Assembly (NCBI GenBank): GCA_021432605.1
Contig: MU271145.1
Location: 1,674,001-1,738,000, forward strand
Source of the DNA: Coniochaeta sp. PMI_546
Lineage: Eukaryota > Ascomycota > Sordariomycetes > Coniochaetales > Coniochaetaceae
Length of the DNA: 64,000 nt
Direction of reading: 5' to 3'
Below, piece by piece: positions 32,982 through 42,511 of the stretch. How positions within the stretch are numbered: position 1 is the stretch's first letter; every line of letters starts with the position of its first letter. The position numbers were made by a program, and so were the translations under genes. Below the pieces are notes generated by a model that worked only from the letters and a program-made list of their open reading frames with translations, was not told where the DNA came from and ran no database searches.

Positions 32982-35252
32982 ATGGGCTTCCACGACATGG
33001 CCGCCGTCTCGGACACAGTCACCATCGAGGCAAAACCCTACGCCTACTCCTTCCCCCGGTCTCACACAGCGCTGCTCGTCATCGACATGCAGCGCGACTT
33101 CCTCCTCGAGGACGGCTTTGGCGAGATCCAGGGCGGGAACCTGTCTGCCGTGCAGGCATCCATCGAGCCCACGCGCAAGCTCCTCGAGGCGTGCCGAGCC
33201 GCCGGCCTCGCCGTCTTTCACACCCGCGAGGGCCACCTGCCAGACCTCTCCGACTGCCCCTCGAGCAAGATCATCCGCCAGGCCGCCGCGCCGGAGAACA
33301 CGCAGCACAAGCTCGTCATCGGCGACCGCGGCAAGATGGGCCGGCTGCTCGTCCGCGGCGAGTACGGCCACGACATAGTGGACGAGCTCAAGCCGCTTCC
33401 GGGCGAGGTGGTCATCGATAAGGCCGGCAAGGGCGCGTTCTGGAACACCGTGCTCATGCACAAGCTCAAGGCGCATGGGATCACGCATCTCATCCTAGCT
33501 GGCGTGACGACCGAGTGCTGTGTGACGACCACCTTCCGCGAAGCCAACGACCGCGGTTTCGAGTGCTGTAAGCCAGACTCCCTTCTGCGCCATTTCATTT
33601 TCCCCACCCTCTAACAACTTCCAGGCGCCATCACCGAAGCAACCGCAGGCTACAACGACGCAGTCTTCAAGGGCGTCAGCCTCGACATGCTGCACTGGTC
33701 CAAAGGCCTTTTCGGTTTCGTCGCCTCCCTCCAGCCGCTCCTCGACGCGCTGCAGCCCCAATCCTCCCCCTACCCGTCCCTCACCGACCCCTCCTCCCCG
33801 CCCCAGACGCCGCCAGAATGGGACGGCGACCTCCGCATCTCCTCCCTCCAGCAAGCCTACCGCACCGGCCTCTCCCCCGTCAAAGTGATCGAATCCCTCT
33901 ACTCCAAGATCGCCGCCTACGAGACCGTCAACCCAGGCGCCTGGATCCACCTCGTCCCCAAAGCCACCGCGCTCGCCGCAGCCCAGGACCTGATGACCAG
34001 ATACCCGTCCCGCTCCGCCCTCCCGCCCCTCTTCGGCATCCCCTTCACCGTCAAGGACAGCATCGACATCGCCTCCCTGCCCACCACCACCGCCTGCGCG
34101 CCCCTCAGCCACATCCCCTCCACCTCGGCCCCCATCTACTCCCTCGTCCTCGACTCCGGCGCCCTCTTCCTGGGCAAAGTAAACCTCGACCAGCTCGCCA
34201 CCGGCCTGTCGGGCTGCCGCTCCCCCTACGGCACCTGCTCCTCCGTCTTCCACCCGACCTTCATCTCCGGCGGCTCCTCCTCCGGCAGCGCCGTGACCGT
34301 CGGCGCGGGCCTGGCCTCCTTCAGCCTCGCAACCGACACCGCCGGCTCCGGCCGCGTCCCGGCCCTCTTCAACGGCATAGTCGGCTTCAAGCCCACCCGC
34401 GGCACCGTCCCCTTCCTCGGCATCACCCCGGCCTGCCTGAGCCTAGACTGCGTCGCCATCATGGCCCGCACCATCCCCGACGCCCGCACCGTCTGGCAGA
34501 TAATCGAGACCTTCGACCCCCGCGACCCCTACGCCAAACCCCCCCTCGCCAAACTCCTCCGACCAATCCACTCCCTCGGCCCCCAATCCAAGACCTTCCG
34601 CTTCGGCATCCCCCCTCCCTCGGCCCTCTCCCACCTCTCCCCCCCTTACCACCGCCTCTTCCTCCAAGCCGTCAGCCACCTACAGTCCCTAGGCGGCCAG
34701 CTGCGGCCCATAGACTACACTCCCTTCACCGCAGCCGGCAACCTGCTCTACGACGGCTCCTTCGTGGTCGAGCGCCTGGCCTCCCTCCCCTCCCCGCCCG
34801 ACGAGTGGCTGGCCCGCACCAGACCCCACCTCCACCCGGTCATCTCCGACATCTTCTCCGCCGTCCTGGCCCGCCGCGCCACCCCCGCCGACGTCTACCG
34901 CGACCTCCAGGCCCAGGCGCGGCTGACGGCCCTGGTCCGCAGCTCCGTCTTTGCCTCTGGAGGAGGAGGGGTGGATGTCGTCGTTGTCCCCACGGCGCCG
35001 ACGCATTTCACGCTTGAGGAGATGCGGGCGGATCCGATACGGAGGAATAGTTTTCTGGGTACCTATACGCACAGTGGGAATGTGCTTGACTTGTGTGCCG
35101 TGGCTTGTCCGGCTGGGACGTTTGGGGCGGGCGAGCTGGTGGAGGGGGAGGAGGGGAGGTTGCCGTTCGGGGTTACGTTTTTGGGAGTTGGGGGTAGTGA
35201 TGCTGATGTGCTTGAGATTGCGGGACGGTTTGAGAGGGTTGTGGGGGAGTGA
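32982..35252 (+). CDS. fused biuret hydrolase-like and allophanate-hydrolase-like amidase
   Basis: Exons 32982-33567 and 33625-35252 (phase-1 intron, 57 nt) give 737 residues. Residues about 25-215 are an isochorismatase-fold cysteine hydrolase closely patterned on biuret amidohydrolase: LLVIDMQRDF (Asp35), HTREGHLPDLSDCPSSK, GRLLVRGEYGHDIVDEL, VIDKAGKGAFWNT (Lys147/150), AGVTTECCVTTTFREANDRG (nucleophile Cys180). Residues about 260-737 are an amidase-signature domain with the Ser-cisSer-Lys triad: FTVKDSID (Lys339), GGSSSGSA (about 411-418), DTAGSGRVPA (Ser437). The flanking sequence TGLSGCRSPYG and PACLSLDCVAIMART resembles allophanate hydrolases (AtzF/Dur1 amidase) more than general amidases. 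The intron splits the gene within the first domain's C-terminus, so this is one gene. Predicted sequence: biuret to allophanate, then to ammonia and carbon dioxide. The C-terminal domain of AtzF is absent. Exact substrate is inferred. Confidence 0.9.
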
Positions 35253-35905
35253 AAGGGGGGAGTTATGACTCCATGACGTGTTTGGTTTTGTTCTCTGGAG
35301 AGACGCATGGCTTTCATGATATGTTGGGTTTGGATAGCATTGTTTTAGCGACTTACGGCATTTAATGAATGACAATGAGAATCATACCATAACTCAGTAT
35401 CGTGCTTGCGTCTTGGATTATTGGAGAGGAGGCAGGTGAAGCAACGGTAACAGAAAGGAAACTACGGGTGGTTACCGGATGGGTTACCTCTCGCGAGAAG
35501 CATACTGAGTAGAGCAAGCGCTATATGAGGATCTCAGTCTCAACGTAGTCTCATCGCCAAGTATATCTTAGGAGCATCATTTGAAGTGTACCAAGAGACG
35601 CAGTCAACGACGCTCTCGAACAAGGGACAGGGACACCGAAGCAAAACCGTCAGGGCTCTCTTTGATCGTCACAGCAGCCAGAGACCGCTCAGACCCGATC
35701 GCGGCAGTGGCTGGAGGTTATGCCCAGAGAATGGCAAAACACGGCCAGAACTGCTCATCGCGATCGGCAGATTTGCTTTCATCATCCGGTTTGTCGTCTG
35801 TCCTAGTCTAGACACTTCACGCGTCACACACTGTAGGGCAGTACAGGGCGGAGCCCCATGTTGCTCATGGGATTTTGGTATTTTTATCTGGCTCTTGCTT
35901 CGGCA
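35253..35905. other. intergenic between convergent genes
   Basis: Holds the 3' flanks of the fusion amidase and RIO1 genes. No gene or repeat recognised. Confidence 0.5.
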
Positions 35906-37624
35906 CTAGTGCTTCTTCCTAGAAGTGCTAGTAACCAGCTTCTTTTTCAGGTGCTTGGGCATCTTGTCCTTTCGCTTTTCGCGTTTCTCTTCCTTGACTG
36001 CCGCTTTGTGTGCCTGTGCCAATGTGTGTCAGTTATATCAGTCGTGGGATGCGCAAGGGAGGGTAAAAGCATGTATCCTTACCCTTTTATCATCCTTATC
36101 CACAAACCTCTTGCCCCTCGGCGTCCCCTTCTCAAACCTGCTCTCGTCGTCCTCCGACTCGTCGCCGTCCAGAGACGCACCCTCCCCAGAGCCATCTTCG
36201 CTCTCCTCCTCCCCCCCCTCCTTCTCCTCCTTCGGCCCCACAACCTGGTCAGCAAGCAGATTCCGGTAAACCAAATCCTCTCCCTGCCCCTGACCAAGCC
36301 TCTGCGCATCCTTCTCAATGTCGTAGACCTGCTCCAGCGTCTGCGGGATATACTGATTCCTAAAGACCTCGTCATCAATCTCCCGCTCGGCCACAGCGCC
36401 GTCGTCCTGCGCCGCCTCAGGCCGCACCTCATACAGGTGCTCCACAGCCCTCGCCAGCTCGGGCTCCTCCGTCGGGCCCTCCGGCGCAGTGATGAAGTTG
36501 AACACCGCCCTCTCGGCCAGGACATCAACCCCCTGCCTCCGGAAGTAATCCCCCACATTCTTGATATCCATCCTCAAAAACTCGAGCGACCGCGGATGGT
36601 CGTGCTCCACGCTCTGCGACACGTCGATGATGTACAGCCTCCCGTCGTGGTACAGGATGTTATACTCGCTCAGATCCGCGTGCACCAGCCGACAGACCTG
36701 GTACATCTTCCTCATGATCCCGAGAAGCTGCACATACAGCCCCCTCCACTGCCTCTCCTGATCCTCCCCGTCCTGTAACCTCGCGTCCCTGAGCCGCGGA
36801 TAGGCCCAACCCTTCCGGTCGCCAAGAAACTCCATGACCAGCACGTGCAGCTTGAGCTTGATCGGCTCCGGACATGCGATGCCGGCGGCGTGCAGCCGCC
36901 TCAGGTTGCGGAACTCCTTCTCGGCCCACAGCTTGACCATCTTCCTGTTGTTGCCCTTCTCCGCCCCGCCCTTGAACCGGTGCTCGCCCGTGATGTACCT
37001 CTCCCGGTCCTTGAACACCAGGATCGACGTCTTGTAGATCTTGACGGCCCGGTGCAGGCTGGGTCCCCCGTCCTCCGGGTGCAGGACGGCCCCGTAGACG
37101 TTGGCCTCCTTGCCCGTGCTGATGGCGCCGTGGATCTCGCTCACGACGCCCCGGTTGATCATCTGCAGCAGGATCATGCGCGTCCGCTGGTCCAGCACCA
37201 GCTCCTGCGTGGCGCGGTCGGACTTGTCCTTGTCCCTGTCCTGGCCTTGCTTGACGTTGTCCAGCCGGATCTTGGCGGCGTGCTTGCTCAGCTCGGACAC
37301 CTGGTCGTCGATGCTGGCCAGGGTGTTGGCCTTGGGCTTCTGCTGGTTGGACCGGGCGGCGGGCCCGTCGGTCTGGGAGTTCATCTGGCGCTGGCGGTTG
37401 TAGGACTTGGTGAGGTCGGGGGCGGAGGGGTCCCATTCTTCTTCGTCGAGGTCCGAGTTGTCGTCGAAGACGTCGTCGAGGAAGTCGTCCTGCTCATCGT
37501 CGATCAGCTCGCCGTCGCGGGGGGCGGTGCCGGAGGCGGCGTTGGAGAGTTCTGGGACGGGCTCGGTGGGGAGGTAGCCTTGGTTCGCGGTGTAGACGTA
37601 GGGTGGCTCGTGGGGGGTGGCCAT
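35906..37624 (-). CDS. RIO1: RIO1-type atypical protein kinase
   Basis: Essential ATPase/kinase of late 40S ribosome maturation (20S to 18S rRNA processing), cytosolic and nuclear. Exons 36083-37624 and 35906-36013, phase-0 intron of 69 nt; 549 residues. The N-terminus is acidic (DDEQDDFLDDVFDDNSDLDEEEWDP). The RIO core shows the flexible-loop/P-loop ISTGKEANVYGA, RAVKIYKTSILVFKDRERYI, the catalytic loop LVHADLSEYNILYH and the metal loop YIIDVSQSVEHDHP. The tail is acidic and then strongly basic (KEEKREKRKDKMPKHLKKK) and ends at TSRKKH, as in other RIO1 proteins; without the last exon this tail would be lost. Divergent from the complex I assembly gene, with 417 bp between. Confidence 0.97.
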
Positions 37625-38041
37625 GGCTGCGGTGTGCTTCTGTGGTTGTGTCCCCGTCTCAGAGCTGGCTTTGTGTGATGACTCTGAGGACAATAGGCAG
37701 AGGAGCGAACAAGGTCAGGCGGGCTTGAAAAGGTGAGATACACACTCAGTTCCCTTTTCTGTCAACAATTGAATGAATCATCACAGCTTTTTGCCTTTTG
37801 CCCCCCCAAAATTTCACGGCTGCCCTGGGACCGCTTATCTTATCGGATCGAGGGGCAGAGATTTAGCGTCCTGGCGCTGTGGCTGGCTTTCTAGACAGGC
37901 GCTAGCAGCTTCCCCGTCGTGCTGTAGCTGCGGGAATCTTTATAGTAATAATATTAATTTCGTCATTGGACGGACCAAGCTGTGCTGTCTGACATTCAAG
38001 CTTTCTTCGATGCATTCAAAGCGTCCACAACACCAGTCCAG
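37625..38041. other. bidirectional promoter, RIO1 / complex I assembly factor
   Basis: 417-bp spacer between head-to-head housekeeping genes; contains a C8 run near 37801 and an AT-rich patch (TAATAATATTAAT near 37947). No other feature. Confidence 0.5.
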
Positions 38042-38776
38042 ATGTCGCTGAGAAACGTGTCGCCCTTTGCCAAGATATGGTACAAGTGGAAGACGCTGCC
38101 ATTACCATGGCGGCGCCAGGTCCTGGCCGGTACTCAAGACTTTCCTGTCCTGTCTTCGATGCACCTGGTGGAAAATACTAACGCTACATGCACAACAGGC
38201 GTCGACCTCAAAGGCAACACCTTCTGGGAACTCCGCGACAAGCGCGCCGCCGAGCTCGGCCGCGTCCGCCGCATGGTCAAGACCCCCCGCAACACGCACT
38301 ACGGCGAGGTAGTCGTCTCCCCGGCCTGGCACCAGTGGCTGCGCCACACCCGCCATGAGCCGCCCTCCGTCGACGAGCAGACGGCCGAGCTCCTCCGACA
38401 AGAGCGGATAAAGTACCTCGCCGCCCAGGCCGACGCCCGCTGGGCGGCTAGGCCGAGCGTCCTGGACGGGCCGGAGTTGGGCCAGGCTGTGCCGGCCCTG
38501 CGGACGCCGAGGAGGAATGACGCGGCGAAGCCTGCGGGTACGCTCGCTGAGGATGTGAGGGAGTCGATGAGCAGTGGTCGTCGGCCGGATGAGGAGCCGA
38601 GAAGCAGTAGGAAGGAGACTCGGGGCGTATCGCAGGAGGAGGAAGAGGAGAAGGTGCGGACGGGCAAGCCGCCTGTTGCGGATAACCCGTGGAAGCAGGC
38701 GACTACAGGAGCTCCGGGGCAGAATTGGCAGCCTAAGGGTTGGAATCCGTCGGCTGCTGAGAAGCGGCGAGAATAG
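38042..38776 (+). CDS. NDUFAF2/N7BML-like mitochondrial complex I assembly factor
   Basis: Paralogue of the NDUFA12 (B17.2) subunit that helps build respiratory complex I. Exons 38042-38129 and 38199-38776; the 69-nt phase-1 intron has an ideal branch point (TACTAAC). 221 residues. The N-terminus MSLRNVSPFAKIWYKWKTLPLPWRRQVLAG leads into GVDLKGNTFWELRD, RRMVKTPRNTHYGEVVVSPAWHQWLRHTRHEPPS, the diagnostic NDUFA12-family block. The long polar tail (about 110-221), with the SQEEEEEKVRTGKPPVADNPWKQA segment ending in NWQPKGWNPSAAEKRRE, distinguishes the assembly factor from the subunit itself. It is expected in the mitochondrial matrix. Confidence 0.88.
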   Translation: MSLRNVSPFAKIWYKWKTLPLPWRRQVLAGTQDFPVLSSMHLVENTNATCTTGVDLKGNTFWELRDKRAAELGRVRRMVKTPRNTHYGEVVVSPAWHQWLRHTRHEPPSVDEQTAELLRQERIKYLAAQADARWAARPSVLDGPELGQAVPALRTPRRNDAAKPAGTLAEDVRESMSSGRRPDEEPRSSRKETRGVSQEEEEEKVRTGKPPVADNPWKQATTGAPGQNWQPKGWNPSAAEKRRE

Positions 38777-39087
38777 CCCTTGGGGCATTCTCCTGTGCTA
38801 TGATGAAGCACGTCTTGTACCAATATTTGTATCACATATAATGACCTGGCATGATGTTGGTAGGGAGCGCATCGAGTTCTCAAAGCCAAAAGGATAGTGT
38901 AGGAACAGGAGGTTGAGCCGCACCAATGTCTTTGATATCTCATGATTCGTACTTGGGTATCTCTAGCACCACTGTGACCGCAGACCAGACTCCGTTCCGA
39001 TTCCCTTGAAGCCACAGTACAAACTATAGCAAAGACAAAACCTGTGCCACCATGCCTGCCAAATGCCCAAGATTCCCAGAACTCGAT
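38777..39087. other. short spacer between convergent genes
   Basis: About 310 bp of 3' flank; nothing recognised. Confidence 0.5.
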
Positions 39088-40974
39088 TTATTTCCACCCC
39101 AGCAAGTCAGCCTCCCAGCGCTCGCCATGTCCCAACGCCTCCCTCTTGTCCGATGTCTCAAGCAACAGCCTGAACTTCAGGTGCGCAAGCCGCAACACAT
39201 TCGCCGGCGCATACCTGTCCTTCTCAATAACCTCCATCCTCCTCTGCACCCAACCAGGCCCAGTCCCGCCGTCAGACGCCCCTTCATTCTTCACCTTCGA
39301 CTTGCGCTCCCTCTGCTCAAGCCCAGCGACAATAGCCCGCCTCATCCCCTCCTCGATCCTCGGGCCCACATCCCCCTCCTCCGCCCGCCACAGGTACGAC
39401 AACAGCTCCCACAGCACCACGGCCAGCCTGGCATTGTCCTCGACGACCGAGTTGGTCGCAAACGGCAGGAAGCACCTCTCCATCATGGCCGCCGAGACGT
39501 AGCCTTTAGCCTCCGTCTCCCCGTCCACGTCCACCGGCTGCGGCACCCCGGGCGGGAGCAGGTAGGACAGCACGTGGCGGGCCAGCGTGACGTAGACGCT
39601 GCCGGCCACGGGCATGTCCGACCACACAAAGTGCGGGAACGCGTCCAGCGGCAGGCCGCGGATGTGCTCTGCGAATCGCTCGTAGAGATCGTAGATGGCG
39701 AACGGGGCGTCGTCGTCGTCGTCGTCCGGCAGCTCGTAGCAGATCTGGGACACGAGGGCGAATATCCGCCGGCGGATGGGGATGGTCTCTTCCAGCAGCG
39801 GACTCTCGACCAGGGGGAGGAGCTGTCTCTTACGTGCTCGTCCCTTTCCCCTTGTCCTTGCTGCTGCTGGCGTGATCGTCGAGGCGCTTGCGCCGTCGTC
39901 GTCGATGTCTTCGTCCTCGAATGCTTCCTCCTCGGACTCGAACCAGTCGCCGTACTCGTCGTGCTCCAGGTCGACCTTCATGTCCCGCTTGCGCTTGTTG
40001 GTCGCCGTGGGGCTCTGCGTCTCCTTGGGCCATATCTCCTGGTACGAGTGCGAGTCGCCGTCGAGGTAGGCGAACAGCACGCGCATGATGTGGCCGAGCT
40101 GGTGCTCCCCGATGTACGACACGATGATCGACTCCCTGAGCATATGGAACTTCTCGTCTCCGCGCTCTTCATCCAACGCCTTCCTCTCCTCTAGGTCCCG
40201 CTCCATGACATCCAGCAGCAGCTCTACCCACAGCTTCCAGTGGACCCACCGCTCCGGATGCGATGCAGCACAGCTGAACGCCCAGCCCAGCATGGTCCAG
40301 AAATCCGGCACGCGGTTCCAGAGGCTATCCGCATTGGCAAGCGGCGTATTCAAGTCATCCTCTTGATTCACGTCGGACTCCTCGGGGGAATGCCGCCGCC
40401 GCCTACCGGCCCTAGACGCCCTGTCGCGGAAGGCAAAGGCCGTCTTGAAATGCCCGTTGATGGGGCCGACCGACCGCAGGACATCGAGCAGGTACTGGTA
40501 GGCTCTGACGGCGACAATCTTCTTGTTCTTGCCATCGTCTCTTGCCCAGGTGGTGTGTAACGGGTGGATGACGAGGGTGCCGAGGAAGGCGATGTGGGCG
40601 GGCGGGGCCACCCACCACGGTGTGTCGACGGGCTGGTACGACTGCGAGAAGAGATTGGTCTGTAGCGACTGAATGGCTAGGTCGTAGATGCCTTCCTCAA
40701 AGAGGATCTGGGTCTGCTCTTTGAAGGTATCGGGTGCTTCTGTCGAGTCACGGTAGCGACGATCGGCGGTTTTGTGCTCGGCTTCTGATTCCTCGGCGGC
40801 ATGGCGGGCGATGCTCGCTGGAGTGGTGTTCGCTGTGGTAGTGTTTGCTGCAGTGGTGTTCGCAGACGACTGCAAGCCTTTCCTCCTCATGAACTTGGAG
40901 GAGCTGGACTCGGCAGAAGACAGGGCTGAGGACGAGTCGGACCTGACAGACTCGGCCCTGAACGCCGCAGCCAT
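39088..40974 (-). CDS. large conserved-type hypothetical protein, possibly nuclear
   Basis: Single exon, 628 residues, ATG at 40974 (MAAAFRAESVRSDSSSALSS). I do not recognise the family. The N-terminus is Ser-rich, then an Ala/Asn/Thr repeat (SSANTTAANTTTANTT). The middle and C-terminal thirds are helical, Trp-rich and look conserved: YDLAIQSLQTNLFSQSYQ, PWWVAPPAHIAFLGTLVIHP, SLWNRVPDFWTMLGWAFSC, HWKLWVELLLDVMERDLEE, FALVSQICYELP, LAVVLWELLSYLWRAEEGD, NVLRLAHLKFRLLLE. Basic clusters (RAGRRRRHS, RTRGKGRARKRQ) could be nuclear targeting signals, and acidic stretches (ESEEEAFEDEDIDDD, PDDDDDDAP) lie between. No enzyme motif, signal peptide or membrane segment. The repeated helical pattern could be a scaffold; that is only an impression. 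Confidence 0.85.
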   Translation of the reverse strand: MAAAFRAESVRSDSSSALSSAESSSSKFMRRKGLQSSANTTAANTTTANTTPASIARHAAEESEAEHKTADRRYRDSTEAPDTFKEQTQILFEEGIYDLAIQSLQTNLFSQSYQPVDTPWWVAPPAHIAFLGTLVIHPLHTTWARDDGKNKKIVAVRAYQYLLDVLRSVGPINGHFKTAFAFRDRASRAGRRRRHSPEESDVNQEDDLNTPLANADSLWNRVPDFWTMLGWAFSCAASHPERWVHWKLWVELLLDVMERDLEERKALDEERGDEKFHMLRESIIVSYIGEHQLGHIMRVLFAYLDGDSHSYQEIWPKETQSPTATNKRKRDMKVDLEHDEYGDWFESEEEAFEDEDIDDDGASASTITPAAARTRGKGRARKRQLLPLVESPLLEETIPIRRRIFALVSQICYELPDDDDDDAPFAIYDLYERFAEHIRGLPLDAFPHFVWSDMPVAGSVYVTLARHVLSYLLPPGVPQPVDVDGETEAKGYVSAAMMERCFLPFATNSVVEDNARLAVVLWELLSYLWRAEEGDVGPRIEEGMRRAIVAGLEQRERKSKVKNEGASDGGTGPGWVQRRMEVIEKDRYAPANVLRLAHLKFRLLLETSDKREALGHGERWEADLLGWK

Positions 40975-42511
40975 GTTGTCGGGCGTGGTGGTGACATGGA
41001 TCTGTGTAGATTGTGTGTGATGTATTGCCCCTCGTCGCGTCGAATGTTGGGAGACGCGATGGTTGTCGTTGTTCAACTTTGTTTCCTGCAACCACTTTCT
41101 CCACCTGACATGCGGGGTGGTACAGATCTGGATCCAGTAGCTCGTGTATATTCCTACAGTACTATCTTCAGGTTATTCAAGCCACCTCTGGCTCAAACCG
41201 TACCATAGTAGTGTCTAGTAGGCAAGGTAGTCATGGTAGTGCACCACCCAGAGCACGCTGGGCAAGAGAGCATCGGCATGACACCCTGGAGCCGAGAACG
41301 CGAGTTTCAGCCTTAACGGCACACGGACACTCGGTTTGGGGCGAGTTCGTGTGTGTGGATGCTGTCTATCGCACAGCTTACTGTGTACCATCATATCATG
41401 CAGTGCCGCTGGGTTTACGCATTTCCAACTCCAGCTACAACATTAAACCTCACGCATTTGACACATCAGGAGATACAATTCTCACTCCTGACTACCAAGG
41501 TGTAGACTCTCTTCCCACTGCTTTGCATTCTTAAAGCCTTTAAATCCGTAGTCGTTGTAGAGAATGCGGGCGTTGTCCGCTTGTCGACAGCCATGTTGTG
41601 GATGGTGGTTATGCTGCGGATACCCTCTAGTATTTGCCTTCCCCCATAAATATTTCAAAGTCTCACGACCTCTGTTGACATAAACGGTGAGTCGTATTCC
41701 TTTTGGTCAGTATATCTCGCATTCACTGGTTTCACATGTACTTATCGGGCTCTCAGTAGCCTTCTATCTTCAATTGACTCTCACAGCCTCACAGCTCCAC
41801 ACGCATCACCGGACAACCTCGCCATGTCCCGACGTATTCGCCTATCTACTATGTACACATTACAGTGCCACTGACGACAGGCTGAGAGGGGTTTCAGGTC
41901 TGCAAGTGGCCTGCCAGACCTGCTCAAACAAACACACCGCTAGACTAGTGATCGTAGTCAAGGAAAAGATATGCACAAGTAATGCAACCCGGGCATCCGC
42001 AATGCAAATCACCCTCAAACTGATGGCGTCATGGCACGCTACCGCCGCGCTAGACCTATTACCACCAAAGTCCGGGAGTTATCCGCCTGTTAACTCCGCT
42101 GTCCGGCAATCACGGCAACCCGCCGGTTGAGCTGGTAGCAGGGTAGGCGGGTAGCCAGGTAGGCCAGCCAGCGGGGGTGAAGCCAGGCTCCAGGTGGTGC
42201 TACTGCGGTGCAAGGGGCTCCTAATCGGTCACTCACTGCTACGGTACAGCGCTTCCGAGGGTGACTGATGCCGAAAGGCGCGGGTGACTCTGTTGGACCC
42301 CTGGCTATTTTGATTTTCGGGCGACGATCTTTCTCTTCCTCTTGGTATATGAGACGATGGCTCCCCCATTTCGCGTGTGACCGCTACTCTGCCCTCCCTG
42401 TTCGAGTGTGTGTTAAATGTGTGTGTGAATCTTGTAGAGTGGGAAATGCTTGAAAGGAAACAGTGCCCTGGATCTCACACTGCCTACTAGACACATAGAA
42501 AGCGGTACAAA
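40975..42511. other. intergenic, divergent promoters
   Basis: 1.5 kb separating the hypothetical gene and the MFS gene, which run away from each other. Open frames (41211-41534, 41687-42130) have no recognisable content. No RNA gene or repeat supported. Confidence 0.45.

Noticed and set aside
35858-37678. Long plus-strand frames opposite RIO1
   Set aside because: Shadows of the RIO1 exon in Leu/Val/Pro/Arg-rich frames.
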